51,215 nucleotides of DNA, from positions 1 to 51,215 of IMG/VR virus record IMGVR_UViG_3300035128_000044. One strand, written 5' to 3'. This DNA comes from a virus. Positions within the stretch are counted from its first letter, which is position 1. Every line of letters starts with the position of its first letter. This document shows, piece after piece, positions 17,707 through 27,442 of the stretch. The translations under genes and the position numbers were made by a program. Under the pieces are notes generated by a model. That model was not told where the DNA came from. It made no database searches and saw only the letters and a list, made by a program, of their open reading frames with translations.

Positions 17707-20343
17707 ATGGAAGATAGACCTTATTACCAATTTAATATTAGTTCGGCAAGAATGGATACAAGCGTCCCACCTAACCAAGTTAAACCCGGCTCTTTTGGCA
17801 GGTTAGTTGGTGTTGATGGAAGATTTAATGGGGCTTTACGAAATTATTATGGTAATAAATTACTTGTGGATTTGGATGCTGTTTCCGGTCTTGGGGACAT
17901 AGGCTCATACAATGGACCAGATTTTGTAAGACAGGTTACATTTCAGAAAAGAACAACCTCGACAGTTTATAGAGGTTTTGTTATTAGATGGGATTCTCAA
18001 AATGATACAACAAACGAGCAAATTGACCTTATATATACAACTGATAACGGAAGCAATTGGAGTACTCTTGCTATTTGGGCTGCTGGCAATGATATAACCT
18101 CTTCATTAGAAATTGATTGTACAGTTGATAGGGGCTACTTATTGGTGGCGGTAGATACAAAAACAACTAAAACTGTTTATTGGAATGGCTCTGCTTTGGT
18201 CACAGTTGACTCCGGTCCAGGGAACTTCGATAGTGAATTAGCCGCACCTACTTTTAATACCTCCGCAGTGGATACCAGTTATCAATTACAGGGAGATGGA
18301 ACCTACCAGATAGCTTGGAGATTCTATTCCTCTACGAGAGGTATTTATAGTGCTCTTAGTGCTCCTTTAACTGTTCGTTTAGACCATATTAAAACTACGA
18401 AAGCTACTGGAACTGTAAGTTTCTCCTCATCGGGTGGGGACTCTGGTTTATTAATAGATGGAGACCTTATAACTATAAACGGAAGAACTTATGAAGCAGA
18501 CGATGACTCTTCCTACGCTGGTGATGTACAAGTAGATATTTCTGGTTTAACTACAATTTTTGAATGTTGTCAGGCTCTTGCTGATGCTATTAATTCTGAC
18601 TCCTCCGCAGTGGTAACAGCCTCCGCTCAATCGGCAAGTGTTCTCCTTGAGTCTAAGGTTAGAGGAACCGCTGGCAATGCCTACACTCTTACAAAAACTG
18701 AGAATGGGGCTAACCAAGATGATATAACCGTTTCAGGCTCTACTTTGACAGGTGGGGGAGTAGTAACCTCCGAGCCAGAGACACAGGTGAAAATAACGAT
18801 TGACTTGCCTGATAATGATGAAGTTGTGTCTGGGGAGGAATTTAGTGACTTCGATGCTCTGTTTGATACTATAGACATTTTCAGAACCATAAATCTTGGA
18901 GACGCTAACGTCACTCAAGGAGCTATTTTTTATCTTGAGCAATCAATTTCTAAAACAGGTAACTGGGCCACATCTGGAACTTGGGACGCTTTAACTGTAA
19001 ATGTTGGAACTGTTGTCGATTCAGCTTTACCATTTCTAACCTTCTACGACCCTGAGAAAGATATAGTGACTGCTCCACCACAAAGCGGAACGATAGGGAG
19101 GTATGAGGGGCAAACGTACATGGCTGAGGCTGCTTCTGAAAACGGAGGTTATAATACTTTATTCAGTAGTTCAGAACACGCCTCTCCTGAATATTTTAGT
19201 ACATATAATAAGAGAATAGGAAATCCAGAAGAAGGTAGGGCTTTACGCTTTTTACCTGCGGGGGAATCCCTATTTCAACTTAATGATAATGCAATTGTTT
19301 ATATTTTCAAATCGGGGAAACTAAAACCGATTCAATTTACAGGGCTGCACAAGAAAAGAGGACTTGCAGGAAAGGAAGCCGCACACTCAAGTGGAAATTC
19401 TATATTTATGATTTCAGGTGTTGGACTGTGTATGCTTAATGGATCGGATGGCAGCATGGGGGCAATTACTGCTGCCGATAGAATTATCTTTGATGATTGG
19501 AAAAGTGATATATCAAACATAAAAAGTGGTTACGACTCCTTGATGAATGCCTCCTTCTTTTTGAATGTTTCCAGGGAAGAGATGTTAGTTATATGGCACT
19601 CTACTAAAGTTTGCACAATGATTGAGGGTGCAAATTTTGTGGAAGTCACGGACGGTACGGATATAGTATCTGGTAAAAAGAATAGATGCTTTTTTATCAC
19701 TCAGACTGGAAGAATTGTTTACCCGGATGTTTTATCTTCTGGTTCCGGCACAATGTGGGACATAAGTAGCTCTTATACATTAGATGGTACAGCCACCGCG
19801 ACAAGTTCTTCTACACTTACTGATGAAAATGCAATGTTGAACTCGGATATGGTTGGGGCTAAACTATATATGACTTCCGGTGCAAACGCAGGAGAAGGCA
19901 GAACAATAGCCACAATTGATAATACTACCAAGGTGATAACCTTTACATCTAATTTCGATAACGATATTAGCACTGGGGATACCTATTCCATAAGTCCAGT
20001 TCCATTTAGTGTTAGATTTCCTCCCCCAGTAAGCGAAAATATCACAAGATTCAATCGATGGGTTATGGCCGGGGTATCTCTAAAAGCCAGGAAGCTGTCA
20101 GGTTTTGACAATAACGTGAATAATAAATGGAGAGTGGGGGCTTATAGGAATAGTAGTTCGAGCCTTCACACAAATGTAGCATACCCAAGTGTGGATACGA
20201 ATCCGTCGGAATCTGCGGAGGATTTGAATATTGATGGTGTGGATATTGAACTTTACGTGGAGCAAATCTCTGCTGGAACAATTTTTGAATTAACTGACGC
20301 TGAGGTAAATCTGACCTTGACCGATTCTCGAAAAATGTCTTGA
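17707..20343 (+). CDS. Tail nozzle / stopper-like virion protein
   Basis: 878 residues, almost all beta. One Asp-box (TTDNGSNW) occurs near residue 120. An inserted Ig-like section rich in Ser/Gly/Thr spans about 225-360. The second half (AGESLFQLNDNAIVYIFKSG, then a DGSMGAI... region) has the look of the propeller that forms the nozzle in podovirus tails. Its place after the fibre and before the ejection proteins supports this, but I did not recognise a diagnostic motif. The gene ends inside the -35 box of the next promoter. Confidence 0.5.
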   Translation: MEDRPYYQFNISSARMDTSVPPNQVKPGSFGRLVGVDGRFNGALRNYYGNKLLVDLDAVSGLGDIGSYNGPDFVRQVTFQKRTTSTVYRGFVIRWDSQNDTTNEQIDLIYTTDNGSNWSTLAIWAAGNDITSSLEIDCTVDRGYLLVAVDTKTTKTVYWNGSALVTVDSGPGNFDSELAAPTFNTSAVDTSYQLQGDGTYQIAWRFYSSTRGIYSALSAPLTVRLDHIKTTKATGTVSFSSSGGDSGLLIDGDLITINGRTYEADDDSSYAGDVQVDISGLTTIFECCQALADAINSDSSAVVTASAQSASVLLESKVRGTAGNAYTLTKTENGANQDDITVSGSTLTGGGVVTSEPETQVKITIDLPDNDEVVSGEEFSDFDALFDTIDIFRTINLGDANVTQGAIFYLEQSISKTGNWATSGTWDALTVNVGTVVDSALPFLTFYDPEKDIVTAPPQSGTIGRYEGQTYMAEAASENGGYNTLFSSSEHASPEYFSTYNKRIGNPEEGRALRFLPAGESLFQLNDNAIVYIFKSGKLKPIQFTGLHKKRGLAGKEAAHSSGNSIFMISGVGLCMLNGSDGSMGAITAADRIIFDDWKSDISNIKSGYDSLMNASFFLNVSREEMLVIWHSTKVCTMIEGANFVEVTDGTDIVSGKKNRCFFITQTGRIVYPDVLSSGSGTMWDISSSYTLDGTATATSSSTLTDENAMLNSDMVGAKLYMTSGANAGEGRTIATIDNTTKVITFTSNFDNDISTGDTYSISPVPFSVRFPPPVSENITRFNRWVMAGVSLKARKLSGFDNNVNNKWRVGAYRNSSSSLHTNVAYPSVDTNPSESAEDLNIDGVDIELYVEQISAGTIFELTDAEVNLTLTDSRKMS

Positions 20344-20367
20344 CAGATTTCTAAAATGTGGTAGAAT
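20340..20367 (+). promoter_or_regulatory. Promoter for the ejection-protein genes
   Basis: TTGACA at 20340-20345 and TAGAAT at 20362-20367 with a 16-base spacer, 24 bases before the ATG at 20392. The -35 overlaps the stop codon of the preceding gene. Confidence 0.6.
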
Positions 20368-20391
20368 AAGTATTGAGAAAGGTTTTATTTT

Positions 20392-21462
20392 ATGGCTACT
20401 GATTTTTCGACATACTCAAAAAAGGTAGAGCAAGCTGCTGTTGACACAAGGAATATTGGGGATACCTCAATGGACCCCATTAAGAAAGCTGCTTCTTCGT
20501 TGCAAATGTCTTCTACGCCAACGACTAAATCTACCTCTGTTCCTCCGGGCATTAGAAGGCCAGTTTCAAGAACTCCGGCAGAACAACAGCAATCTTCTAA
20601 TATTTATTCCACGGTTGCGGATGCCGCGATTAAAAATTATGAACAACAAATACTTAGCACTCAGAAACAAGCCAACCGTTCTGCAAATGCTTTGGAAATG
20701 ACTGGAAAAGCTACAGAGGAATATATATCTAATCTTGATACTATTAATGAAAATTTTCAGAATAGAGTTTCCAGTACTCAGGAGGCATTTTCTGCTGCTG
20801 CTGAAAAAGCGGATGAATATGTCCAAGCTTCCAAAGGAAGGGTTAATGAGGTTCTCGCAAAGCTTGATGAGATAAATACACAGATAGCTAAAGACCGGGA
20901 TTTTGCTAAAGCACATGATATGCAAGCCGCTGTGCAAACATCCTTAGCTTCGATGAAAGCTGAGGAGAGAAACATTCTCGAAACTTACGGAACTGATAGC
21001 AAAGAATTTATGCAGTTCCAGCAGAGTAAAAGGGCTTCACTTACAACTATACAAAGTAATATTCAAGCTAATTATGCTAACCTTGCGGAGGACCACGCTA
21101 AAACATATTTGGGTATTGTTGAGAGTGCCTATACTAAATCGAATATGTATTTAGGTTATCAGGAACAACAGCATGTGGAAATGCTTAAATATCAAGCTGA
21201 GCAAGAGGCCGCTTATAATATGCAAGTTGCCCAATTCCAAACAAGTATTGAGCAATTAAAAATGGCTGGAAAGGAAAACTTAGCTAATTGGTTGATAGAA
21301 ACTCCTTCTTTTGCTATGGATTCTACTCCATTAGTTACTTTGATAGCGGACTTGGCTCAAACCCAGGAAGCTAATAGATTAGCAGAGAAACAAATGAATA
21401 GTTCTAACCAAGGAACAAGTTCAAGAACAGTAAATTCTTACTCTGGATTTAGGAGCTTATAA
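20392..21462 (+). CDS. Coiled-coil internal virion protein candidate
   Basis: 356 residues, nearly all helical and rich in Ala, Gln, Glu and Lys; long heptad-like stretches run from about 85 to 290. The N-terminal 80 residues are Pro/Ser/Thr-rich and disordered. With the next four genes it forms the block where podoviruses keep proteins that are packed in the head and ejected with DNA. No enzymatic domain is visible. Confidence 0.6.
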   Translation: MATDFSTYSKKVEQAAVDTRNIGDTSMDPIKKAASSLQMSSTPTTKSTSVPPGIRRPVSRTPAEQQQSSNIYSTVADAAIKNYEQQILSTQKQANRSANALEMTGKATEEYISNLDTINENFQNRVSSTQEAFSAAAEKADEYVQASKGRVNEVLAKLDEINTQIAKDRDFAKAHDMQAAVQTSLASMKAEERNILETYGTDSKEFMQFQQSKRASLTTIQSNIQANYANLAEDHAKTYLGIVESAYTKSNMYLGYQEQQHVEMLKYQAEQEAAYNMQVAQFQTSIEQLKMAGKENLANWLIETPSFAMDSTPLVTLIADLAQTQEANRLAEKQMNSSNQGTSSRTVNSYSGFRSL

Positions 21463-21466
21463 ATAT

Positions 21467-22708
21467 ATGGCAAGAGGACAAGATAAACCTACAGTGACCG
21501 GTGGTGGTGTTGATCCTTATGTTCAACAGTCTATGGCTCAAAATAAGCAGACAGCCAATAATAGATTACTGTCAGCTATGCAGGAAGCCTCCGCAAATAA
21601 AAGGGCGGCTACTGCCGAACAGGGTGCTAATCAACGCAATACTCAACAGGTACAAGCTGAGCAGGAGATGAACGCGGCTAATATGGCTATGCAAGATAGA
21701 AGAGCGGCAGAAGTCGAAAAGGGTCGAAGGGAAGATATGGAGTATAAGAGAACAATCGACCAGGCTCAAATGGCTCTTACAAAGGAATTGGAAGGCAATA
21801 GACTGGATTGGGAAAAGGCTAAAAATAGTCAGGATTTAGAAAGGGCCAAGGAGGCTGAGGATATTGAATTTGATTTAAGAAAATTAGATACCCTCTTTCA
21901 GGCACGACAAACTGCGAATAATAATAATATAATGACAACATTATTAAAAACAGGTCTTAAACGGGAGGAAGCCAAAGAAAAATTTATTACGGCACAACAG
22001 CAACAATCTATAGACGCGGAGCAAGCTACTGTTATCTACTCAAAAGTAAAAGAGGCTGCCTATAATGGAACTAAGGATATTTTAATCACTACGAAAAGGC
22101 CAGATGGAGTAATAGATAAATCCAAGGAAGGGGCAGAAAAATCTGTCATGGGAGCTTTGCAAAATCAAATATCACTTAACCGTTCAAAAGTAAATATTGA
22201 AGACTTACGTTCATCCCGTATTGGGGAATTGGAAACTAAAATAGTGAGTGGCCAGATAAATTTTACGGACCTGAGAAATGCAAGAGCTTCTATCGAAGGT
22301 GTCCAGCAGAACTTAGACGAAAAGATTGAGGAAGCATCGGGTATAAAGAAAGATTATCTCACTTGGCAACGTAATGAACTGTCAGAATTATTGGGCAACT
22401 TAAATGGTCTTGTTCATAGCAAAAGGAAGTTATTGACGGATGAGAATTTAACCATAGGTAGTCTGGCTTCGAGAGCCTTTGGCCCTATTGACGGTTTTAG
22501 TAGTAGTAGTCTCGCTAAAGGTATGAAAGATACCGGTATGGACTTCGAAGCGATGTGGGAAGAAATGTCTAAAAGTATTAATCCTCTTGCTCCTTTAGAA
22601 ATACCGGAAGGGGCATTCAAATCGAAAAGAGTGTTAGATTTTGCAAACTCTTTGAATAATATAATTAGTGGCACGCAAGCTGCAAACCTTGAGGAAGGAG
22701 TTCAGTAA
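21467..22708 (+). CDS. Gln/Ala-rich coiled-coil internal virion protein candidate
   Basis: 413 residues, helical, with a strongly Gln/Asn/Ala/Arg-rich N-terminal 120 residues and continuous heptad-like pattern to about 330. It starts 4 bases after the previous gene. Composition and location match DNA-ejection proteins. No known domain recognised. Confidence 0.6.
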   Translation: MARGQDKPTVTGGGVDPYVQQSMAQNKQTANNRLLSAMQEASANKRAATAEQGANQRNTQQVQAEQEMNAANMAMQDRRAAEVEKGRREDMEYKRTIDQAQMALTKELEGNRLDWEKAKNSQDLERAKEAEDIEFDLRKLDTLFQARQTANNNNIMTTLLKTGLKREEAKEKFITAQQQQSIDAEQATVIYSKVKEAAYNGTKDILITTKRPDGVIDKSKEGAEKSVMGALQNQISLNRSKVNIEDLRSSRIGELETKIVSGQINFTDLRNARASIEGVQQNLDEKIEEASGIKKDYLTWQRNELSELLGNLNGLVHSKRKLLTDENLTIGSLASRAFGPIDGFSSSSLAKGMKDTGMDFEAMWEEMSKSINPLAPLEIPEGAFKSKRVLDFANSLNNIISGTQAANLEEGVQ

Positions 22709-23104
22709 ATGGACCCAGTAACCATTGCAACTATTTTAGGACTGTTATATGGTGGAGCCAGCCTCGGTTCCAATATTATTGCCAAGAGGGGGGAACAAAA
22801 ACTTGGCATGGAACAAATCAGGTCCCAAGAACGTATGGCTTCTAATGAAAGGAAAGCCACTGAGGAGGCCACCAAAAAATCTCGAACCTCCGCAGAGAAA
22901 TATCTAAAGACTTTAATGGAAGAGAAAACAAAAGAACGTATTTCAGACAAAGAATCTTTAATGCTAAATTCTTTTCTTCAAAGTCAAGACCGTCAAATGG
23001 CTTTAATAATGCAAGCTATCCAAGGGGCTTCTCAAAGTCCATATACTTCTGTTAGTCCCGGTTCTTCTGCTGGTATGACAGGATTAATGAGAACAGGAGC
23101 ATAA
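22709..23104 (+). CDS. Small virion protein with N-terminal hydrophobic segment
   Basis: 131 residues. Residues 3-25 (TIATILGLLYGGASLGSNII) are hydrophobic and glycine-rich like a membrane-inserting helix. A charged helical middle and a Ser/Gly-rich C terminus follow. Such short amphipathic/hydrophobic proteins in the ejection block may help form the channel across the inner membrane. It begins directly after the previous stop. Confidence 0.58.
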   Translation: MDPVTIATILGLLYGGASLGSNIIAKRGEQKLGMEQIRSQERMASNERKATEEATKKSRTSAEKYLKTLMEEKTKERISDKESLMLNSFLQSQDRQMALIMQAIQGASQSPYTSVSPGSSAGMTGLMRTGA

Positions 23105-23107
23105 TCT

Positions 23108-23503
23108 ATGGCAACAGAATATAATCCAATGTTAGATGCTTTATACGGTCAGGGGGCAGAAACAGCCGCAGTAACGACTCCTGTAGCTGGAAAAGCTGCA
23201 ACAGGCATTGCTTCCAAATTAAAAGGTTTGTCTGGGCTAAAGACCGCTAAATTTGGTGGGACACTTCTTGCTTGGTTGCTTGCACAGAATTTAGCAGAAG
23301 GGATAGGAGCAGCCGGGGATAGAAAAGTTCAGAGTGCGGCCATTAAATCGCAAGAATTAATTAATTCCCCAGAAAATATGCTTGCAAGAATGGCTTTACC
23401 ACAAGCTCAAGAAGAGGAAAATTTTGCTCGTCAAGCTCTTTACCAGCACATAGCTGGGGGGGTTCTTGGACCATCCTTAGCCAAAGGAGAACAGGCTATA
23501 TAA
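23108..23503 (+). CDS. Small virion protein with internal hydrophobic segment
   Basis: 131 residues, with a Gly/Ala-rich hydrophobic section (about 48-68, FGGTLLAWLLAQNLAEGIGA) and helical flanks. It lies 3 bases after the preceding gene and 9 before the large ejection protein. Role inferred from context only. Confidence 0.58.
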   Translation: MATEYNPMLDALYGQGAETAAVTTPVAGKAATGIASKLKGLSGLKTAKFGGTLLAWLLAQNLAEGIGAAGDRKVQSAAIKSQELINSPENMLARMALPQAQEEENFARQALYQHIAGGVLGPSLAKGEQAI

Positions 23504-23512
23504 GGAAATTAA

Positions 23513-26500
23513 ATGGCAAAAGAGTATGACCTAAACCAAGACACGCCTTTTGGAATTGCATCCGCTGATTTTCCAGTGACATTTTATGACCGTCCCGGTT
23601 TAATGTTTAGTAATCTTCTCCGTGGCGATGTGGATGGCCTGACGAGAGCAATGTTATCTCCCGATACAATGTCCCCCAACCAGTTAAAAAGTATTCAAAA
23701 TGTTCTGCTTAAAGGGAAAAAACCTAATCCAATACTAAAAACAATTCTTGATGTAGCCACAAATCCATTAGTGATTGCTGGTCTTGCTGTTGGCTTGTGG
23801 AAGTTTCCGGTCGGTTCAACTTCTTCGCTTCTAAACCTGCGGAGGGGGCTACTACCCAAGGCTACTGCAATGGGGGCCAGAGCTTCATATCTCCATGATG
23901 CTATGCTTAATTTGAGGCATATTCCAGGCATGTTTGAAAATGTACTTGGAGTGACAAAGGAAACGACAGAGTTCGCTTCAAAACACTGGAGTAAGCTTGA
24001 TGATATTCTTACTAAAGCCGGACCTCTATCGAAAGCTGAAGGTTTTGCTGTATCGGCTCGTCTTGATGGTCTTCATAAAGCGGATCATTTTTTAGTTAAA
24101 TATTTACGCGATGAGCCGGAATGGAAGGCTTTTATGGGTGGCAAGGATGTTCCTATAGCTGTTGGTGTTCAGAACAACATGAGTCCAAAACTTATTAGTG
24201 TTTCGGATAAATTAAGAACTTGGTTTAACGGTATTCGGGGGGAATTAATGAAAAGTCCCGATGTTAAATCAAGAATAAAGAATGCTGTGGAAGCTAAAGG
24301 TCTTAAATTTGGTGAGGATGTTGTAGATTATTTTCCTCATCAAGGAGCTTACAATAAATACTATAAAGCTTCTCTTAGGGGAACAACAGGTGTTAATTAC
24401 AGAAAGTGGTTACATAAGGAAGTTGCAGAAAAAATAGGAAGAGAAGAAGTTCAAAGAATGGGGGGAATGATTCCTAACTTAGATGAGTTAGCTGAACTGG
24501 AAAATACTGGTGTTGTTAAACCTGGATTTACCAATATGGTGAGAACGGTTCTTGGTAGGAAAACAAATGAACTATCAGAGTTAGTTAAGAAAAATTGGTA
24601 TGATATAAAGTCACTTGGTTTGGACGAAGCTCACGAAAGAATAGAATTTATTAGGCGTATGGAAAAAACCCCTTATGCTAAGCATCTTGGTAGTCCTAAG
24701 AGAATGCGGGACACCTTGGATTCAATGGTGGGTGCTCTGCAAGAATCGGCATTCAAAGGACCTGATGCAGTTAAGACCGAATTATTAGAGATTGGAAAAA
24801 CCTTAGCTGAGCCAGCAAACTATTCTCTCAATCCTTGGGAAGCTACAGGTCGTTACATCAATTCAACTTCCTCCGCATATGCTTGGCATGGTACGGGTCT
24901 TGGTAAGAAAATAATGGACACAATCAATAAGCCCGGAGTATTTAGGGAAGCTCCTCATCTTGAATCTTACTTACTTGATGATATTCTTCCACATATCCAA
25001 GGACTTAAATCTTTTCCAGAGATGACTCGTTCACTTAATTATTCAGTTAGAAAAGAGAAGATTTTTAATTGGTTAAATAATCATCCTATGATAGATGGGA
25101 TAGTTGGGTCAGATAGAAAGAAATGGTTACTTGACTATTTTGGAAAATCAAAAGCACTTTCTTCCTCGGAAGCTTTGGGAGGCACTATAGCACATCATTT
25201 TTACCTAACCGCTTTGGGTGCTAACTTATCTTCTGCGTCAAAGAATTCACTACAGACATTTGTCACTACTATTAATTCTGTTGGTGCAAAAGGTATGTGG
25301 TATGGACTAAAAGGAGTAGCCGGACAGGAAGGTTTATTAAGTAAAATGCAGAAGTACCTTGGTTATATGGCGAAGGGTGTTAAGCATGAAGAGGCTTTTA
25401 ATACTGCATTTCCTGAATTCGTAAAGGATGCAGGTAACGCCTCCAAGATTGTCGATGCAATGTTAGCTGGTGATGTGGCAAGAGAAGGTTACGCTCGAAT
25501 AGTTCAAAAGACCGGGGTTGAAAAAATAAAGAAAGTCTTAATGGCTCCGTTTGCATCCTCGGAGGCTGGCAACAGATTACTTGCTTATTACGCCGGAAGA
25601 AATTCACATATAGCTCAAAACGCTTCAAAACTTGTAGAAGCAACAGAAGCGGCCAAGACCGCTTTATTTACAGAAGCCGGGGAAGTTGGTCAAACCCTTA
25701 ATATGTTTGCCAATTTTACTGGAGGTCCTTTAGGTTTACCAAGAGCTTTAATTAATATGGCTCCACAATATCGACAATTTATGCACTTTCCTCTTAGATT
25801 TATGGGTTACCTTCATGGGTCACTTCGCCTTGGGGCCGATCCAAATAAATTAGATTGGGGAACTATAGGTAGAGCTATGGCAGGTTCAACCACTGCTTAT
25901 TTTGCAGCAAGAAATTTATTAGGTGCAGATATATCTGGAGGTTTATTAACAGGTGCACTTCCATTACCCCAATACGAAAAATCTCCTTTTTATCCTTGGC
26001 CTCTTGTACCTCCAGTAGCTCAGATAGCCGGGGCCTCAGTCAAATCTCTTATGACAGGCGACATGTCGGGAATGGGTGACGTTGCAGGATTACTACTACC
26101 TGGTGGAATTGCAGCGAGAAGAGCCTATAAAAGTTTATCCCCAAAATTTGCAGACTATAAAAACCCCACTGCGGAGGGCCGAGTTCCCTTATATAATAAA
26201 GACGGTTCCTTAATAGGAGCAATGACTCCTATGGAATTAACTCTTAGAGCAGTGGGATTAAGACCAATGAGTGCCTCCGCAGAGTCGGGAGCGGCTAAAT
26301 GGTTGGTCTCCCAGAGAGATAGAATAAGAAGCTATAGGCGTGATTACACAATGGCTTTGTTCCAGAACGATACCACCAAGGCAGAAAAGATAAATAGGGA
26401 ATTCCAGAAAGTATATCCAGAGTTGGGAAAGATTCAAATTAAAAAGTCCGATATTACAGCCCTTGAGAATCGAAGACAAATATCAAGACTCCAGAGAATA

Positions 26501-26632
26501 AGCAAAGGTATTTCATCTTCCTATAGACCCCTGTTTGAACAGGTGATTGGTGAAGCATCCCTCGGCAAGATGACCGAAGACATCCAGATGAATGGTTTAG
26601 GAGCCTTAGAAAATTATCAAAATATTTTTTAA
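23513..26632 (+). CDS. Very large internal virion / DNA-ejection protein
   Basis: 1039 residues, mostly helical, with two hydrophobic sections: about 84-98 (PLVIAGLAVGLWKFP), and about 775-870 (YLHGSLRLGADP to a Gly/Pro/Leu-rich zone). In podoviruses the biggest head-internal protein sits last in the virion operon and spans the envelope with the smaller ones. I looked for a lytic transglycosylase catalytic motif and saw none. The gene ends immediately before a promoter, closing the structural half. Confidence 0.68.
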   Translation: MAKEYDLNQDTPFGIASADFPVTFYDRPGLMFSNLLRGDVDGLTRAMLSPDTMSPNQLKSIQNVLLKGKKPNPILKTILDVATNPLVIAGLAVGLWKFPVGSTSSLLNLRRGLLPKATAMGARASYLHDAMLNLRHIPGMFENVLGVTKETTEFASKHWSKLDDILTKAGPLSKAEGFAVSARLDGLHKADHFLVKYLRDEPEWKAFMGGKDVPIAVGVQNNMSPKLISVSDKLRTWFNGIRGELMKSPDVKSRIKNAVEAKGLKFGEDVVDYFPHQGAYNKYYKASLRGTTGVNYRKWLHKEVAEKIGREEVQRMGGMIPNLDELAELENTGVVKPGFTNMVRTVLGRKTNELSELVKKNWYDIKSLGLDEAHERIEFIRRMEKTPYAKHLGSPKRMRDTLDSMVGALQESAFKGPDAVKTELLEIGKTLAEPANYSLNPWEATGRYINSTSSAYAWHGTGLGKKIMDTINKPGVFREAPHLESYLLDDILPHIQGLKSFPEMTRSLNYSVRKEKIFNWLNNHPMIDGIVGSDRKKWLLDYFGKSKALSSSEALGGTIAHHFYLTALGANLSSASKNSLQTFVTTINSVGAKGMWYGLKGVAGQEGLLSKMQKYLGYMAKGVKHEEAFNTAFPEFVKDAGNASKIVDAMLAGDVAREGYARIVQKTGVEKIKKVLMAPFASSEAGNRLLAYYAGRNSHIAQNASKLVEATEAAKTALFTEAGEVGQTLNMFANFTGGPLGLPRALINMAPQYRQFMHFPLRFMGYLHGSLRLGADPNKLDWGTIGRAMAGSTTAYFAARNLLGADISGGLLTGALPLPQYEKSPFYPWPLVPPVAQIAGASVKSLMTGDMSGMGDVAGLLLPGGIAARRAYKSLSPKFADYKNPTAEGRVPLYNKDGSLIGAMTPMELTLRAVGLRPMSASAESGAAKWLVSQRDRIRSYRRDYTMALFQNDTTKAEKINREFQKVYPELGKIQIKKSDITALENRRQISRLQRISKGISSSYRPLFEQVIGEASLGKMTEDIQMNGLGALENYQNIF

Positions 26633-26640
26633 TTTTTCTC

Positions 26641-26669
26641 TTGACTTTCCTTTTTGATTTTGATATTAT
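26641..26669 (+). promoter_or_regulatory. Promoter upstream of the 61-residue protein
   Basis: TTGACT at 26641-26646 and TATTAT at 26664-26669, 17-base spacer. The upstream 20 bases (26631-26650) are identical to those at the next promoter (26890-26909), so the two are copies of one promoter module. Confidence 0.65.
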
Positions 26670-26703
26670 AAAATAAAAACTTAAAATTATACTGGAAAGA
26701 AAA

Positions 26704-26889
26704 ATGAAAATTGTATCCAAAACAGTTCATTTGGGCAAAGATGCTTATGTTCGTATAAATGCAGATGGTTCTTTTTCTGCATTAGCTTTTGGCTCTTTTA
26801 GTCCAAATCAAGTTGGTCTTAGATATGGATGGGTTTCAATTAAAAGAGAAGATTTACCCACTGATGTGATAAAATTATTAGAGAACTAA
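26704..26889 (+). CDS. Small hypothetical protein
   Basis: 61 residues, beta-rich (VRINADGSFSALAFGS), ATG at 26704 after GGAAAGA. It sits between two near-identical promoters and alone in its unit, which suggests an early, separately controlled gene. No family recognised. Confidence 0.65.
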   Translation: MKIVSKTVHLGKDAYVRINADGSFSALAFGSFSPNQVGLRYGWVSIKREDLPTDVIKLLEN

Positions 26890-26899
26890 AATTTTTCTC

Positions 26900-26928
26900 T
26901 TGACTTTCCATTTCATACTTTATATAAT
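26900..26928 (+). promoter_or_regulatory. Promoter of the tRNA-like RNA region
   Basis: TTGACT at 26900-26905 and TATAAT at 26923-26928, 17-base spacer. Transcription would start near 26935, about 20 bases before the tRNA-like element, and read through the ~500-base gene-free stretch. Confidence 0.72.
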
Positions 26929-26954
26929 ACAATTGTAATTGAAAAGTTAATATT

Positions 26955-27081
26955 GGTCGAGCAGCGTGTGGGAAACGATTGAGGGTATAGTCAAACTGGA
27001 AGCTCTATATCGCAGCACATTAACTTTTATAAGTTATAACTCTAAGCTACCCAGCAGCAGGTTCAAATCCTGCCTCGACCA
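26955..27081 (+). ncRNA. tRNA-like RNA with normal acceptor and T arms but an oversized middle
   Basis: GGTCGAG (26955-26961) is fully complementary to CTCGACC (27074-27080), a 7-bp acceptor stem. It is joined to a perfect T arm: GCAGG, loop TTCAAAT, CCTGC (27057-27073). The total length is about 127 bases against 73-90 for a tRNA, and I could not fold a convincing anticodon arm. A CGT/ACG mini-stem may be a D arm, TTGA/TCAA (26979-26994) a short stem-loop, and TAACTT/AAGTTA (27021-27036) a hairpin in an extended variable region. It could be a tRNA with an insertion, a decayed tRNA or a tRNA mimic. Confidence 0.45.
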
Positions 27082-27442
27082 TTTGGGACGCGACACACCA
27101 AGCCGAAGCCATTATATGAGAAATGAGGCAAAAAGGCGTGACTTAGCCTTTCAGGGTAAAGGCATTATTTTGAAAAGTTAATAATAAAACTGGATTTTCC
27201 AGTAATACGAAATCCTGTGAGCTACATGGTGGCTACAACAAAGTAAGCTTTCCTTACTTGTGCCAAAGTAGGAAGGAAGAACGATTGTAGAGTCGGTATA
27301 AGGGTAAAAGGTGTATATGGCAATAAGACCTTTGAGAGATAGTACCTCCATTAAAATCAACTAAATCCTGTTGAGTTACTGAGATGTCATTGCATGTGGA
27401 TGGGTAGTTATTATAAAAATAAAATCTGAAAGGAAAAGAAAA
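27082..27442 (+). other. Gene-free transcribed stretch with several hairpins
   Basis: No convincing gene. Readable hairpins: AAAGGC/GCCTTT just after 27130, ACTGGA-TTT-TCCAGT near 27190, AAGTAAG-CTTTC-CTTACTT near 27242, and AAAGGT/ACCTTT near 27310-27335. It continues from the tRNA-like element without a clear terminator and ends at the ribosome site of the gene at 27443, so it could be a long structured leader or a separate RNA. Confidence 0.4.

Noticed and set aside
26955-27081. Group I intron core elements in the tRNA-like region
   Set aside because: Stretches resembling conserved core words (GGGTATAGTC, TATCGCAGC) appear in the wrong order and the insertion is much too short.
26966-27181. 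A 71-codon plus-strand frame over the tRNA-like element
   Set aside because: It runs through the acceptor and T arm of the tRNA-like structure, and has no ribosome site.
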